Positions 37,401-45,517 of a stretch of DNA of 64,000 nt are shown here, in pieces. The position numbers and the translations under genes were made by a program. The DNA is from Kordiimonas aestuarii. Its GTDB lineage: Bacteria > Pseudomonadota > Alphaproteobacteria > Sphingomonadales > Kordiimonadaceae. Below the pieces are notes generated by a model, which did no database searches, was not told where the DNA came from, and saw nothing but the letters and a program-made list of their open reading frames with translations. The DNA lies in NCBI RefSeq assembly GCF_025574465.1, contig NZ_JAOBPP010000015.1, forward strand, positions 85,789-149,788. Direction: 5' to 3'. Position 1 is the first letter of the stretch, and each line of letters begins with the position of its first letter.

Positions 37401-37649
37401 TCCCGTCTTGAAAGCCGCTGGCAGGAACTGTTTGAGAAAACCCGCATCGGCAACACCTATATCAACCGCAACATGGTTGGTGCGGTTGTCGGTGTGCAGC
37501 CGTTTGGCGGCGAAGGCCTGTCGGGTACAGGCCCCAAGGCCGGTGGCCCGCACTATCTGTTCCGTTTTGCGGCCGAACACTCGCTCACGATCAATACCGC
37601 AGCCGTGGGTGGCAATGCCGAACTGTTCAGCATGGATGAAAACGGCTAA
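34485..37649 (+). CDS. putA: Bifunctional proline dehydrogenase / glutamate-semialdehyde dehydrogenase PutA
   Basis: 1054 residues. The N-terminal half is the FAD proline dehydrogenase barrel (DRSSISIKLSALHPRY, RLVKGAYWDTEIK). The C-terminal half, from about residue 550, is the P5C dehydrogenase, with NAD site FTGSTATAKIINRAL and the catalytic Cys in GSAGQRCSALRVL. It lacks the ribbon-helix-helix DNA-binding head of E. coli PutA, so it is the shorter enzyme-only type and cannot self-repress that way. Oxidises proline to glutamate, passing electrons to the quinone pool at the membrane. AAGGAACC precedes the ATG. Confidence 0.96.
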   Translation: MAKLRISPAPAHSRATALAALKNAFLANETTTVRSLIDNFPLNTEAREEIVVKASAIVAQSRAMKEAQGSLDAFLAEFGLSNQEGVALMCLAEALLRIPDVETQDKLIAEKIKSGNWASHKGHSDSLFVNASTWALMLTGEVVRLDRAITKNPGQWMKSLVSRTGEPVIRKAVMQAMKIMGKQFVFGRTIKEGLTRQGKQPPESKMMSFDMLGEGARTMETADRYFELYKNAIDAVGTATREDGKDPHDRSSISIKLSALHPRYDEVNDARVMAELLPRVKELAAQAKSYDIQLTIDAEEADRLEISLRIIEKLAEDSDLDEWEGLGLAVQAYQKRAPYVIDWLVHLGRENGRKFAVRLVKGAYWDTEIKHCQEQGLEDYPVFTRKQATDISYLYTAARMLEAQDAIYPQFATHNAHTIAAIAEMAGDKRYEFQKLHGMGSLLYKAAGRVAGKPIRTRTYAPVGLHEDLLPYLVRRLLENGANSSFVNRFMDADVPVEEVAGDPISSIKMAPALRHTLIAKPEDIYGDERKNSKGCNLYDRSQSTPLTDALARQDGTVYKAACIIGGKDVGGDQSKVINPAKTKEVVGTVREAREEDLEAAITKAEAAQWNWNRLGGAKRGEILRAIGGKLEENRDLFADLLVREAGKTLSDVIAEVREAVDFCRYYAARAEQHFEGPVVLPGPTGERNRLFLGGRGTFLCIAPWNFPLAIFAGQVAAALAAGNAVIAKPAEQTPLVAYHAVKIFHEAGVPVDVLHLILGEGSKVAAPLVADERISGVAFTGSTATAKIINRALAERDGAIVPLIAETGGQNAMIVDSTALPEQVADDVIQSAFGSAGQRCSALRVLFVQDSVADKVINMLKGALKERVVGNPALLTTDVGPIIDEEARDKLAEHCEHMETEAKLIAAADLGEGTEDGTFLAPRIFELESLSQLEDEQFGPILHVIRFKSGAIDDVLAQISKTGYGLTFGVHSRLESRWQELFEKTRIGNTYINRNMVGAVVGVQPFGGEGLSGTGPKAGGPHYLFRFAAEHSLTINTAAVGGNAELFSMDENG

Positions 37650-37672
37650 CGCCGGACACCGCCAGGAAAAAG

Positions 37673-37700
37673 AAAGGCCGGGCGCAAACCCGGCCTTTTT
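37673..37700. terminator. Bidirectional terminator between putA and the radical SAM gene
   Basis: A 10-bp stem (37673-37682 with 37689-37698), then T's on the plus side and AAAG/TTTC on the minus side. It overlaps the stop codon of the convergent gene. Confidence 0.85.
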
Positions 37701-38838
37701 AGTGGGCTGAAGCTGTATCAAAAAGGTTGAACTGCCCTCCCTTGAGCACAGGGGCGCGGAACTGGCTTACATCCAGAGCCTCCCGTTCAGGGTTCAGTTT
37801 GAGGCGACGGCACAGGTTGCGAAACCGTTGGTCCATCAGTTCTGCCTCAAGCCCCTTGCCTTTCATCCGGTGTTTGAAGCGTGGGTCATTGACCTTCCCA
37901 CCCCGCATGTCGCGAAGCCTGTTCAGCACCCGCGCCTTGCGGTCTGGGTAATGTTCCTCTAGCCATTCCTCAAAAAGGCCCCCCAGTTCAAGCGGTAGCC
38001 TGAGCAGAATATAGTTGGCATATTTGGCACCGGCGTGCGCAGACGCGGCCAGAACGGTTTCCATCTCATGATCGTTCAACGCAGGAATAACAGGCGCGAA
38101 CATCATGCCCACTGGCACCCCGGCATCAGAAAGCAGCTTGATCGCATCCAGCCGCCGCGTTGGTGTACTGGCGCGTGGTTCAAGGACGCGGGCCAGTTTA
38201 CGGTCCAGGGTGGTGACCGACAGCGCCACCCGCACCAACCCCATCTCCGCCATCGGGACAAGGATATCCAAATCCCGCACCACAAGGCGGGATTTGGTCA
38301 GGATTGTCACCGGATGGCGATGCTCGTAAAGCACCTTCAAAACCTCACGCGTGATGCGGCGGTCTTTTTCAATCGGCTGATAGGGGTCTGTATTGGTGCC
38401 TATGGCAATGGGTTTGACCTGATAACCTTTTTTACCAATCTCCTGCCTCAAAAGCTCGGCTGCATTGGGTTTGGCAAACAGCTTGGTTTCAAAATCCAGC
38501 CCCGGCGACAGCCCCATAAAGGCATGGGTCGGACGCGCAAAACAATAAACGCAGCCATGTTCGCATCCCCGGTACGGGTTAATCGACCGGTCAAACGGAA
38601 TGTCGGGTGACTTGTTGCGCGCAAGGATATGTTTGGCGTGTTCTTCCTGCACCTCGGTCTTGGGCGAGGCGTCTGAAACATCTGACAACCAGCCATCATG
38701 CACACGTTCACGAGCGAGTTTTTCAAACCGCCCGCTGGTGTTTGAAACAGCACCGCGCCCCCGCGCCAGCCACGGAGAAGGCTGGCTTGTCGAATTGCTC
38801 ATGTCACCAAGGCTGATATGTCGTCTGCTTGCTTCCAT
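37699..38838 (-). CDS. PA0069 family radical SAM protein
   Basis: 379 residues. The 4Fe-4S binding motif is in INPYRGCEHGCVYCFARP (Cys spaced 3 and 2), followed by THAFMGLSPGLDFETKLF, the characteristic PA0069/SplB-like block. Later landmarks are KPIAIGTNTDPYQPIE and HPVTILTKSRLVVRDLDIL. Reaction unknown; distantly related to spore photoproduct lyase. The ATG at 38838 has no clear ribosome site; an ATG at 38802 is an alternative start. Confidence 0.88.
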   Translation of the reverse strand: MEASRRHISLGDMSNSTSQPSPWLARGRGAVSNTSGRFEKLARERVHDGWLSDVSDASPKTEVQEEHAKHILARNKSPDIPFDRSINPYRGCEHGCVYCFARPTHAFMGLSPGLDFETKLFAKPNAAELLRQEIGKKGYQVKPIAIGTNTDPYQPIEKDRRITREVLKVLYEHRHPVTILTKSRLVVRDLDILVPMAEMGLVRVALSVTTLDRKLARVLEPRASTPTRRLDAIKLLSDAGVPVGMMFAPVIPALNDHEMETVLAASAHAGAKYANYILLRLPLELGGLFEEWLEEHYPDRKARVLNRLRDMRGGKVNDPRFKHRMKGKGLEAELMDQRFRNLCRRLKLNPEREALDVSQFRAPVLKGGQFNLFDTASAH

Positions 38839-39000
38839 ACACTAATATTACCATAAGAACAAAACAAGAACAATATAGATAAATTCCCGCTGTTTCCCTT
38901 GGCTTTTTCGCTCAGAAGGTCAATGGTTTCAGTAAGATAACAATACAGCTTGGCGAAAACATGACTTTGCAAAGTGAAAATGCGCTGATACAAAAGCGCC

Positions 39001-39591
39001 ATGAACAAATTTGACCTGCCGCCTGCACGAAAGCGTTATTTCAAACTCACGGAGCGCCTCAGGGACCCGTTGGACCTGATGGCCCATGTGCCCTTTCGCA
39101 TCGCGACCGCCAGCAACCTGCTCGCGCTGAACCGTGACCTGAACGTCAGGCAGTATGTCGACCTTGATGTGCGCGAGATGCGGGTGCTGATCAATATCGG
39201 CTCCTACATGCCGATCAAGTCAGCCGACATCGCTTACCAGAGCCGTATGGACAGCTACACGGTCAGCCGCGCGGTGAAAGCGCTGCGGAAAGCAGACCTG
39301 ATAGACTTTGAACCGGTGCCCACCAGCAAACGAGCGAAAAACCTCGTCCTCACCACCGAAGGTGAAGTGGTCTATAGCAAGATTATCGCCGTCATCGAAA
39401 GCCGCGCCAACTTGCTAGACGAAGTGCTCAGTGAACAGGAGAAGGCCCAGCTTTGTGATATGCTGGCACGCATTGAAAGCAAGGCCGAGCAATTGATGGC
39501 GCAGTACGCGCTGGACCAGCAACAACAAGGCCTTGAGCTGCCCGCGGACCAGAAAGAACTGATCCGCTGGTACAGAAAAGGCAGCCAGTAG
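39001..39591 (+). CDS. MarR-family winged-helix transcriptional regulator
   Basis: 196 residues. Winged-helix core: REMRVLINIGSYMPIKSADIAYQSRMDSYTVSRAVKALRKADLI with recognition helix, then wing KRAKNLVLTTEGEVVYSKI. The dimerisation helices follow at the C-terminus. No ribosome site is visible, so translation may be leaderless. It is convergent with the nitroreductase gene, whose upstream region holds two palindromes that could be its operators (inference). The effector is unknown. Confidence 0.88.
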   Translation: MNKFDLPPARKRYFKLTERLRDPLDLMAHVPFRIATASNLLALNRDLNVRQYVDLDVREMRVLINIGSYMPIKSADIAYQSRMDSYTVSRAVKALRKADLIDFEPVPTSKRAKNLVLTTEGEVVYSKIIAVIESRANLLDEVLSEQEKAQLCDMLARIESKAEQLMAQYALDQQQQGLELPADQKELIRWYRKGSQ

Positions 39592-39597
39592 TCCCCG

Positions 39598-40275
39598 TCA
39601 AAGGACGGTGACGATATCTTCAAAAGGCTTTTTGATCGTGGCGTGAACCGGAATGCTCGCCCCTTCCGCCGGATAGCCCGCAACAAGCAGAATGAAGGCC
39701 CGCTCGTGGTCGGGGCGGCAACATATCTCGTTCAGGAAGTTCATCGGCTTCGGGGTGTGCGTCAGGGTTGCCAGTCCCGCGTTGTGCAGGGCTGCGATCA
39801 GGAAACCCGTGGCAATGCCCACCGATTCCGAAACATAATAATTTTTGCGTTCCATACCGGTTTCGACACCACCCCGGCGCTGCGCAAAGATCGCGATAAG
39901 CCACGGGGCGTGTTCGAGGTAAGGTTTGCTGGCGTCGGTACCCAGGGGTGCCAAGGCATCAAGCCATTCTTCACCGGCCTTTCCTTCGTCGTAAAAGCCG
40001 TGTTCTTCCTGCTCTGCCCGCCTGCGCACCTTCGCCTTCACCTCAGGGCTACCGATCAGCGCGAAATGCCAGGGTTGATGATTGGCGCCACTGGGCGCGG
40101 TGCCCGCAGCCCGTATGCAATCCTCAATAATCTCACGTGGGACCGGACGATCAGAAAACTCACGCACCGTGTGGCGACGGCGAATATCAGCGAGGAAATC
40201 CGCTGCACGCTTGTGCATTTCCGCTTCGCTATATTCGCGGTAATCCGGCAACGGGATATTATCATGAGGCTTCAT
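39598..40275 (-). CDS. Nitroreductase family FMN protein, iodotyrosine-deiodinase-like
   Basis: 225 residues. Nitroreductase fold: [20 protein letters not shown] (FMN phosphate contacts), [15 protein letters not shown], and [25 protein letters not shown]. The PSGANHQPW block and overall length recall the IYD/BluB-like subgroup rather than NfsB. NAD(P)H-dependent flavin reduction; substrate unknown. AGGGAG lies before the ATG. Upstream are two palindromes (40297-40314 and 40323-40338). Confidence 0.88.
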   Translation of the reverse strand: MKPHDNIPLPDYREYSEAEMHKRAADFLADIRRRHTVREFSDRPVPREIIEDCIRAAGTAPSGANHQPWHFALIGSPEVKAKVRRRAEQEEHGFYDEGKAGEEWLDALAPLGTDASKPYLEHAPWLIAIFAQRRGGVETGMERKNYYVSESVGIATGFLIAALHNAGLATLTHTPKPMNFLNEICCRPDHERAFILLVAGYPAEGASIPVHATIKKPFEDIVTVL

Positions 40276-40296
40276 ACATCACTCCCTAAAGCATTG

Positions 40297-40338
40297 ATAT
40301 GATGAGAGTCATATATAAATAATATTGCATATGCAATA
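40297..40338. promoter_or_regulatory. Two palindromic operator-like sites upstream of the nitroreductase
   Basis: TATTGCAT/ATGCAATA at 40323-40338 is a perfect 16-base palindrome. ATATGA/TCATAT at 40297-40302 and 40309-40314 is a second, interrupted one. Both lie just before the nitroreductase start (40275), and dyads of this type suit a dimeric MarR regulator such as 39001-39591. Confidence 0.5.
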
Positions 40339-40339
40339 A

Positions 40340-41473
40340 TTAATCGAGCGTTTGCCGATACCGGGACATGGCAATAGCAACCGCCACAATCAGGAAGGCA
40401 ATAATACCAAGGATATCGGCAGCGATATCGGCAAAACCACTACCCTTGAGCAGGATGCCACGCGCAATGCGTAGAAAATGCGTAAGCGGCAGAGCTTCCC
40501 CCAGCACCTGCGCCCATTGGGGCATGCCGCGAAACGGAAACATAAACCCGGACAACAACAGCGACGGCAGGAAGAAGAAAAAGGTCATCTGCACCGCCTG
40601 TAACTGGTTTTGGGCTATGGTGGAGAAGGTGAACCCCACAGCAAGATTAGCGATCATGAAAAAGATGGTCGCAAGCGAGAGCAAAGCAATACTTCCCTCC
40701 ACCGGCACATCAAACAGGAACGCTGCGGCAATCAGGATAATAGCCGCCTGCACATACCCCACAATGACATAGGGTGTGATCTTGCCGAGCATCACCTCTG
40801 CGGGCCGGACCGGCATGGAGAGCAGGTTTTCCATCGTGCCACGCTCGCGCTCCCGCGTGACCGCAAGACCAGTGATCATCACAAGTGTCATAGTCAATAC
40901 CACCCCCATCAAGCCCGGCACGATATTATACTGAGTGATGTTCTCGGGGTTATAACGCCGGTGTACGATGATATCGAATGCCGGTGCGGGCTCGCGCGGG
41001 CTCCCGCTCACGCCTTTCAGGTCACGTTCAAGCGCGGTTGCCTTGATCTGCTGCAGCGCGCTGATAGCACTGCCGGTGGCCACCGGGTCCGTTGCGTCGG
41101 CCTCAACCAGAATTTCCGGCCGTTTGCCCAGCACAAGGTCGCGCGAAAAATTGGGCGGGATCGTCACTGCAAACTGCACTTGGCCACGCGTGAGCATACG
41201 ATCTACATCGTCACCATCCGCCTGGGAGACGATCTCAAAATACCCGGTATTCACAAGAGCAGCGGTGAAAGACCGTGTGTAGGCGGTACTTTCTGATGAA
41301 TAAATCGCGGTTGGCAGGGCCTTGGGGTCCGTGTTGATCGCATAACCAAACAGGATGAGCTGGATCAGTGGCACACCAATCATCATGCCCAAAGTTGTTC
41401 GGTCCCGCCGCATGTGGTTGAACTCTTTCATCAGCATGGCGCCAAGACGTGTGAGGGAAAGCAACCGTCTCAT
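40340..41473 (-). CDS. ABC-2 type exporter permease
   Basis: 377 residues. An N-terminal cytoplasmic stretch and first membrane helix (PLIQLILFGYAINTD), a large periplasmic domain, then five more hydrophobic segments ending with IAADILGIIAFLIVAVAIAM. This is the YhhJ/YbhR-type layout. It starts inside the stop of the ATPase gene (ATGA overlap). Last gene of a three-gene exporter operon; only one permease is present, so a homodimer is implied. Substrate unknown, possibly drugs or toxic compounds. Confidence 0.9.
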   Translation of the reverse strand: MRRLLSLTRLGAMLMKEFNHMRRDRTTLGMMIGVPLIQLILFGYAINTDPKALPTAIYSSESTAYTRSFTAALVNTGYFEIVSQADGDDVDRMLTRGQVQFAVTIPPNFSRDLVLGKRPEILVEADATDPVATGSAISALQQIKATALERDLKGVSGSPREPAPAFDIIVHRRYNPENITQYNIVPGLMGVVLTMTLVMITGLAVTRERERGTMENLLSMPVRPAEVMLGKITPYVIVGYVQAAIILIAAAFLFDVPVEGSIALLSLATIFFMIANLAVGFTFSTIAQNQLQAVQMTFFFFLPSLLLSGFMFPFRGMPQWAQVLGEALPLTHFLRIARGILLKGSGFADIAADILGIIAFLIVAVAIAMSRYRQTLD

Positions 41474-42414
41474 GCGAAATTGTCCTTTGACCCGGCGGTC
41501 AGGTGAATAAACACATCTTCAAGGGTTGGGCTTGTGCGCTCCCACGAGATGTCGTGACCCTCCCGGTAGGGCCTGATCGCTTTCTCAAGCGCGGCCTCAT
41601 CTGTCCCACTGACATGCAACTTGGCACCAAAGGCCACGGCAGAGGCCACGCCGTCCTTGCCGCGTAGTTTACCTGCCAGCCGGTCAGCTTCACGACCATG
41701 CGCCCGCCAGGTGTAAAGCTCTGTATTCTCGATGATTTCTTCCGCGGTGCCGGACGCCAGGAGTTTACCATAGGCGATATAGACGATCTCGTGGCAACGT
41801 TCGGCCTCGTCCATATAGTGGGTGGACACAAGTACAGTGATGCCCTTGCCGGCAAGGGTGTGGATTTCATCCCAGAACTCGCGCCGCGCCTTGGGGTCCA
41901 CCCCCGCCGTGGGTTCATCCAGCAGCAGAAGTCGGGGCTCATGCAAAATACAGGCGGTCAGTGCAAGGCGCTGTTTCCATCCACCAGACAAGGTGCCTGT
42001 CTGCTGGTTGCGTCGCCCCCACAGACCAAGATCCTTGAGCGCCTCTTCCACGCGCTCGGCGCGGCGGTCCATCTCATAAAGCCGTGCAACAAACTCCAGA
42101 TTCTCACGGATTGTCAGGTCTTCATAGAGACTGAATTTCTGTGTCATGTAGCCGGTTTGACGCTTGATCAGCGGTGCCTGCCCCCGAAGATCAAGCCCAA
42201 GACACGTGCCCGCGCCTTCGTCTGGCGTCAAGAGCCCGCACAACATACGCAAGGTTGTTGTCTTGCCACTGCCATTGGGGCCAAGGAATCCAAAAATCTT
42301 CCCTTTGGGGATCTGGAGGGAGAAGTCATCCACCACCCGACGTTCATCAAAAATCTTCACAAGGCCCGAGACATCAATTGCGAGGTCGGAGGCCAGCTCG
42401 GGCGCACCGTTCAT
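41470..42414 (-). CDS. ABC exporter ATP-binding protein
   Basis: 314 residues. Walker A GFLGPNGSGKTTTLRML, Q-loop region YMTQKFSLYEDLT, signature LSGGWKQRLALT, Walker B LLLLDEPTAGVDP, and H-loop VSTHYMDEAERC. A C-terminal extension of about 70 residues is typical of drug-type (YbhF/NodI-like) ATPases. Overlaps both neighbours by four bases. Energises the adjoining permease. Confidence 0.93.
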   Translation of the reverse strand: MNGAPELASDLAIDVSGLVKIFDERRVVDDFSLQIPKGKIFGFLGPNGSGKTTTLRMLCGLLTPDEGAGTCLGLDLRGQAPLIKRQTGYMTQKFSLYEDLTIRENLEFVARLYEMDRRAERVEEALKDLGLWGRRNQQTGTLSGGWKQRLALTACILHEPRLLLLDEPTAGVDPKARREFWDEIHTLAGKGITVLVSTHYMDEAERCHEIVYIAYGKLLASGTAEEIIENTELYTWRAHGREADRLAGKLRGKDGVASAVAFGAKLHVSGTDEAALEKAIRPYREGHDISWERTSPTLEDVFIHLTAGSKDNFA

Positions 42415-43379
42415 TGAACACGCTCCACCTCAACCGGCAGACCGACAGGCAATATCACACCATCCATTGGCAGCGCCTCAATGAGAAAAACAAGCTTTTC
42501 CCTGCTGTCTGCGGAATAAATCACCGGCGGTGTGTACTCAGCTTCAGGCGCGATATAAATCACACTGGCGCGCAAGCCCACCTCGCAGCCATCACAGGTG
42601 AAGGCCATGGGTTGGCCCAACTTTATCCTTGCGATCTCCGCTTCAGGCACGAAGAAGCGCAACTTGCGTTTATCATCGGGCAACAGCGTCACTACAGGCT
42701 TGTTGGCGGGCACCCATGCACCGGGCAGGAAGTATGTATCCTGCACCACAGCACCTACCGGGGCTACAGGCGCCAGCTCCGCGACACGCCGGTTTGCCTT
42801 GGCCAGTGTTGCCTCTGCTTCCCTGACTACCTGCCCGGCCGCTTCAAGCTGGTCTTGTCGCGCGGGCAGATTTGCCACGTCAAACGCCTGCTGCAAGGCT
42901 GCAAGCCTTGCCCTTGCCTGACCGTACGCCGCCTTGGCACTGTCAAGCTTTGCCTGCACGAATGCTGTGCTGCCCACAAGGTCCCGCTGACGCTTGAGCT
43001 CCTGCTCTGCGTTCAAAAGCGTGGCTTCAGCCTCGCGCATTTCGGCGCGCCTGACTTCAAGCTCCTCAGCCCGCGCGCCCTTTTTCCGGTCCGCGAGCTC
43101 TGCCCGTGTGCGTTCGACCCCTGCTTCAGCTTGTGCGACGTCCGCCATCGCCGTGGTTTTATCGAGCGAGAACAAGGCTGCGCCCGCTTCAACGCGCTGC
43201 CCCCGCATAATATTCAGGGAGGCAAGCGTGCCGGACACAGGTACCGACAGCTCAATATATTCCCCTTCCACATAACCTGGATAAATCATGCCATCCGTTT
43301 CCAGCCTGTTCATATACCAAGCCGCGGTAGCAACCCCACCAGCGACCAAAAGCACAATCAAAAAACGGACGAACTTCAT
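42411..43379 (-). CDS. HlyD-family membrane-fusion protein
   Basis: 322 residues from the ATG at 43379 (AAAGG upstream; the frame is open to 43439). One N-terminal membrane segment (FVRFLIVLLVAGGVATAAWY), a biotinyl-lipoyl-like half motif (VPVSGTLASLNIMRGQRVEAGAALFSLD), a coiled-coil hairpin (RAEMREAEATLLNAEQELKRQ), and a beta-barrel domain. Joins the inner-membrane ABC exporter to the outer membrane. First gene of the operon; a TetR regulator is divergent from it. Confidence 0.9.
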   Translation of the reverse strand: MKFVRFLIVLLVAGGVATAAWYMNRLETDGMIYPGYVEGEYIELSVPVSGTLASLNIMRGQRVEAGAALFSLDKTTAMADVAQAEAGVERTRAELADRKKGARAEELEVRRAEMREAEATLLNAEQELKRQRDLVGSTAFVQAKLDSAKAAYGQARARLAALQQAFDVANLPARQDQLEAAGQVVREAEATLAKANRRVAELAPVAPVGAVVQDTYFLPGAWVPANKPVVTLLPDDKRKLRFFVPEAEIARIKLGQPMAFTCDGCEVGLRASVIYIAPEAEYTPPVIYSADSREKLVFLIEALPMDGVILPVGLPVEVERVQ

Positions 43380-43523
43380 TACCGGCCTTTCCCATGTAAA
43401 ACAGCAAGAGAGTGACCGCACTCTGTGCAGCACACTCACCTTCTGGATTCTGCGCCTTTGTGACGCTTATGATTACCTGCCGATTTCCTCGCTGAAGGAC
43501 TCGGTTCATGTATTATATGCTTG

Positions 43524-43549
43524 AAATTAATTAATTAGTCAATTAATTT
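43524..43549. promoter_or_regulatory. Palindrome between the HlyD operon and the TetR gene
   Basis: AAATTAATT (43524-43532) and AATTAATTT (43541-43549) form a 9-base inverted repeat with an 8-base centre, just before the TetR-family ATG at 43557. It is a likely operator through which the regulator controls itself and the divergent exporter. Confidence 0.5.
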
Positions 43550-43556
43550 AAGGGTT

Positions 43557-44180
43557 ATGAGCACACGAGAAAAAAAGCGCCGCGGCGCGGGTCGCCCGAA
43601 AGACAATAACGAAGACCGCCGCGCACGCCTGATTGACGTTGCAGGACCGGTTTTTTCGCAGCAGGGATATGCTGCTACTAAGATCCCGGCACTCGCCAAG
43701 GCAGCGGATGTGACACCTGCGATGGTGCACTATTACTTCGGCGGTAAGGACGGGCTGTTGGAAGCGGTGTTCAACGGGGCCTTCAAACCTCTTCTCGATA
43801 AACTGGATGAGCCTTCGACACTTGAGGAATGGGCGATCACTTTCCATGATCACCTGCTGGAACGCCGCTGGATGCCTCACCTCATGATCCGGGAAGTCAT
43901 TATGGAAAGCGGGCATCTACGGGACCATTTCGCCGCAGAGTTTGCGCCGCGCATTCTTGCAAAATGGTTGACCCTGTTTGCCAATGAGAAGGCCGAAGGC
44001 CGTATGCGCGAAGATGCAGATGACCTCCGGCACGTGGTGCTCATCATGGGGATGCTGGTTTATCCGTTTGTTGTGGCGCCACTCAGTGGCATCCTGACCG
44101 ACAGCCCCTTTGGGGATGATCAGATGCGCCAGTTCCGCGATGATGCGGTGCGGCTTTTCTTCCGCGGTGCCAAGGGCTGA
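43557..44180 (+). CDS. TetR/AcrR-family transcriptional regulator
   Basis: 207 residues. N-terminal helix-turn-helix: GPVFSQQGYAATKIPALAKAADVTPAMVHYYFGGKDGLLEAVF, with the conserved Tyr-Tyr-Phe before the Gly-Lys-Asp. The C-terminal ligand domain is unassigned. Divergent from the HlyD/ABC exporter operon and separated by an AT-rich palindrome, so it probably represses the exporter. AAGGG lies close to the ATG. Its stop abuts the convergent EAL-protein stop with no gap. Confidence 0.9.
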   Translation: MSTREKKRRGAGRPKDNNEDRRARLIDVAGPVFSQQGYAATKIPALAKAADVTPAMVHYYFGGKDGLLEAVFNGAFKPLLDKLDEPSTLEEWAITFHDHLLERRWMPHLMIREVIMESGHLRDHFAAEFAPRILAKWLTLFANEKAEGRMREDADDLRHVVLIMGMLVYPFVVAPLSGILTDSPFGDDQMRQFRDDAVRLFFRGAKG

Positions 44181-45380
44181 TCAGGTACCCAGCCCCGGTA
44201 TCATAAGAACTCCGTCCCTGTAATCTTCGAACCAGATCAGGAATTCCTCCGCCGTCATCGGCTTGCCCAGCAAATACCCTTGCGCATAATCGGCCCCCAA
44301 AGCACGGATAATCGTCAATTGCTCTTCCGTTTCCACCCCTTCACAGGTGCAGCGCAGATTGAGCTTGTGTGACAGTTCGATCGCGGATTCCAGAATGATG
44401 CGGGAAGTGTCGTCCTCAGCTGCACGACTTATAAACATCCGGTCAACCACAATCTCATCAAACGGGATGGTCTTGAGCCGCATAAGCGATGCGAAACCGG
44501 TACCAAAATCATCGAGCGCCAAGCCGAAGCCGCGCAGGCTCAGCCGCGACAGCACTTCAAGAGGGACGCGCACGTCCACGTCAAGGTCGGCTTCCGTCAC
44601 CTCAAGGCGCACCATCTTCGGCTCCACCTCAAATTGTTCGGCAAGGCCGGAGACCACATCAGCAAAGTCCGCTTTACGCAGGTTATCGCTCGCCACATTG
44701 ATGGATAAGGCAAGTTCCAGTCCCTGTTTGCGCCACCTACCCTGTTGCTGCATCGCCAACTCCAGCATGCGGTAGGTCAGCACGTCCATATGGCCCTTTT
44801 CCTGTGCGGCCTTAATCACGGCCCCAGCCCCCAGGTAGCCACCATTGGGTGCCCGCCAACGTGCAAACACTTCGGCGCCCGCGAGCGCACCGGTCTTGAG
44901 GCTAATCTTCGGCTGGAAGACAGGCGACAGACCATCTGTCATCAGCCCACGCATGAATTCATTTTCCGCAAGGACTGTTTCGGTACCGGTACGACCTTGC
45001 GTACGAGTATCCGCCACGTCGCTCAGCATATGCAGCAGCATATCCTTGTTCACTGGCTTGGTGAGCGTACCGAGGAGATTGATACTGTAGGCAAGCGCCA
45101 GTTCCTTGGCTGACTGCAATGTGCGGGCATCATGGCCCGTCAGCAGAATAACGGAAGGGTCCCAGTCCAGTTCAGAGATTGCGCGGATAAGGCCAAAACC
45201 ATCCATTTCGGGCATGGCCAAGTCTGTCACGATAACATCATAGCGTTCAGTTTTGAGGAGATCGAGCGCCTGAGCGCCACTGTCGGCACCGGCCACGAGA
45301 TTGTCGCCCCCCTGCAGATACCGGATCAGCAAATCCCGCATGGTCGCCGAATCATCAACAACGAGAATACGTTTGCTCAC
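44181..45380 (-). CDS. Response regulator with C-terminal EAL domain, probably degenerate
   Basis: 399 residues from the GTG at 45380 (GGGAGGAG just upstream; the frame is open to 45419). Receiver domain at about 1-120: RILVVDDSATMRD (acidic pocket), VIVTDLAMPEMDG (phosphoryl Asp), ILLTGHD, and TLTKPVNK. EAL domain from about 150: AEVFARW where EALLRW is usual, SINVAS (Asn), EVTEAD, DDFGTGFASL, CEGVETEEQ and QGYLLGKP are kept. The Lys of the usual KIDRSF motif is Val (EIVVDRMFI). Cyclic-di-GMP hydrolysis is therefore doubtful. Confidence 0.85.
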   Translation of the reverse strand: MSKRILVVDDSATMRDLLIRYLQGGDNLVAGADSGAQALDLLKTERYDVIVTDLAMPEMDGFGLIRAISELDWDPSVILLTGHDARTLQSAKELALAYSINLLGTLTKPVNKDMLLHMLSDVADTRTQGRTGTETVLAENEFMRGLMTDGLSPVFQPKISLKTGALAGAEVFARWRAPNGGYLGAGAVIKAAQEKGHMDVLTYRMLELAMQQQGRWRKQGLELALSINVASDNLRKADFADVVSGLAEQFEVEPKMVRLEVTEADLDVDVRVPLEVLSRLSLRGFGLALDDFGTGFASLMRLKTIPFDEIVVDRMFISRAAEDDTSRIILESAIELSHKLNLRCTCEGVETEEQLTIIRALGADYAQGYLLGKPMTAEEFLIWFEDYRDGVLMIPGLGT

Positions 45381-45458
45381 AGATGCTCCTCCCTCATCGC
45401 GGCCATACGCTAGCACCAAAGGGGTAATGGTCCAAGAAGGAAACTAGCTGTGGCAGAC

Positions 45459-45489
45459 AAAACCACCCGCACCATATGCGAGTGGTTTT
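45459..45489 (-). terminator. Terminator of the glycine cleavage operon
   Basis: An 8-bp stem (45459-45466 with 45482-45489) plus an inner CGC/GCG. On the minus strand the hairpin starts with AAAACCAC and ends GTGGTTTTGTC, 29 bases past the gcvPB stop. Confidence 0.65.
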
Positions 45490-45517
45490 GCAATTACCTC
45501 AATGGCTTACGCGCAAT

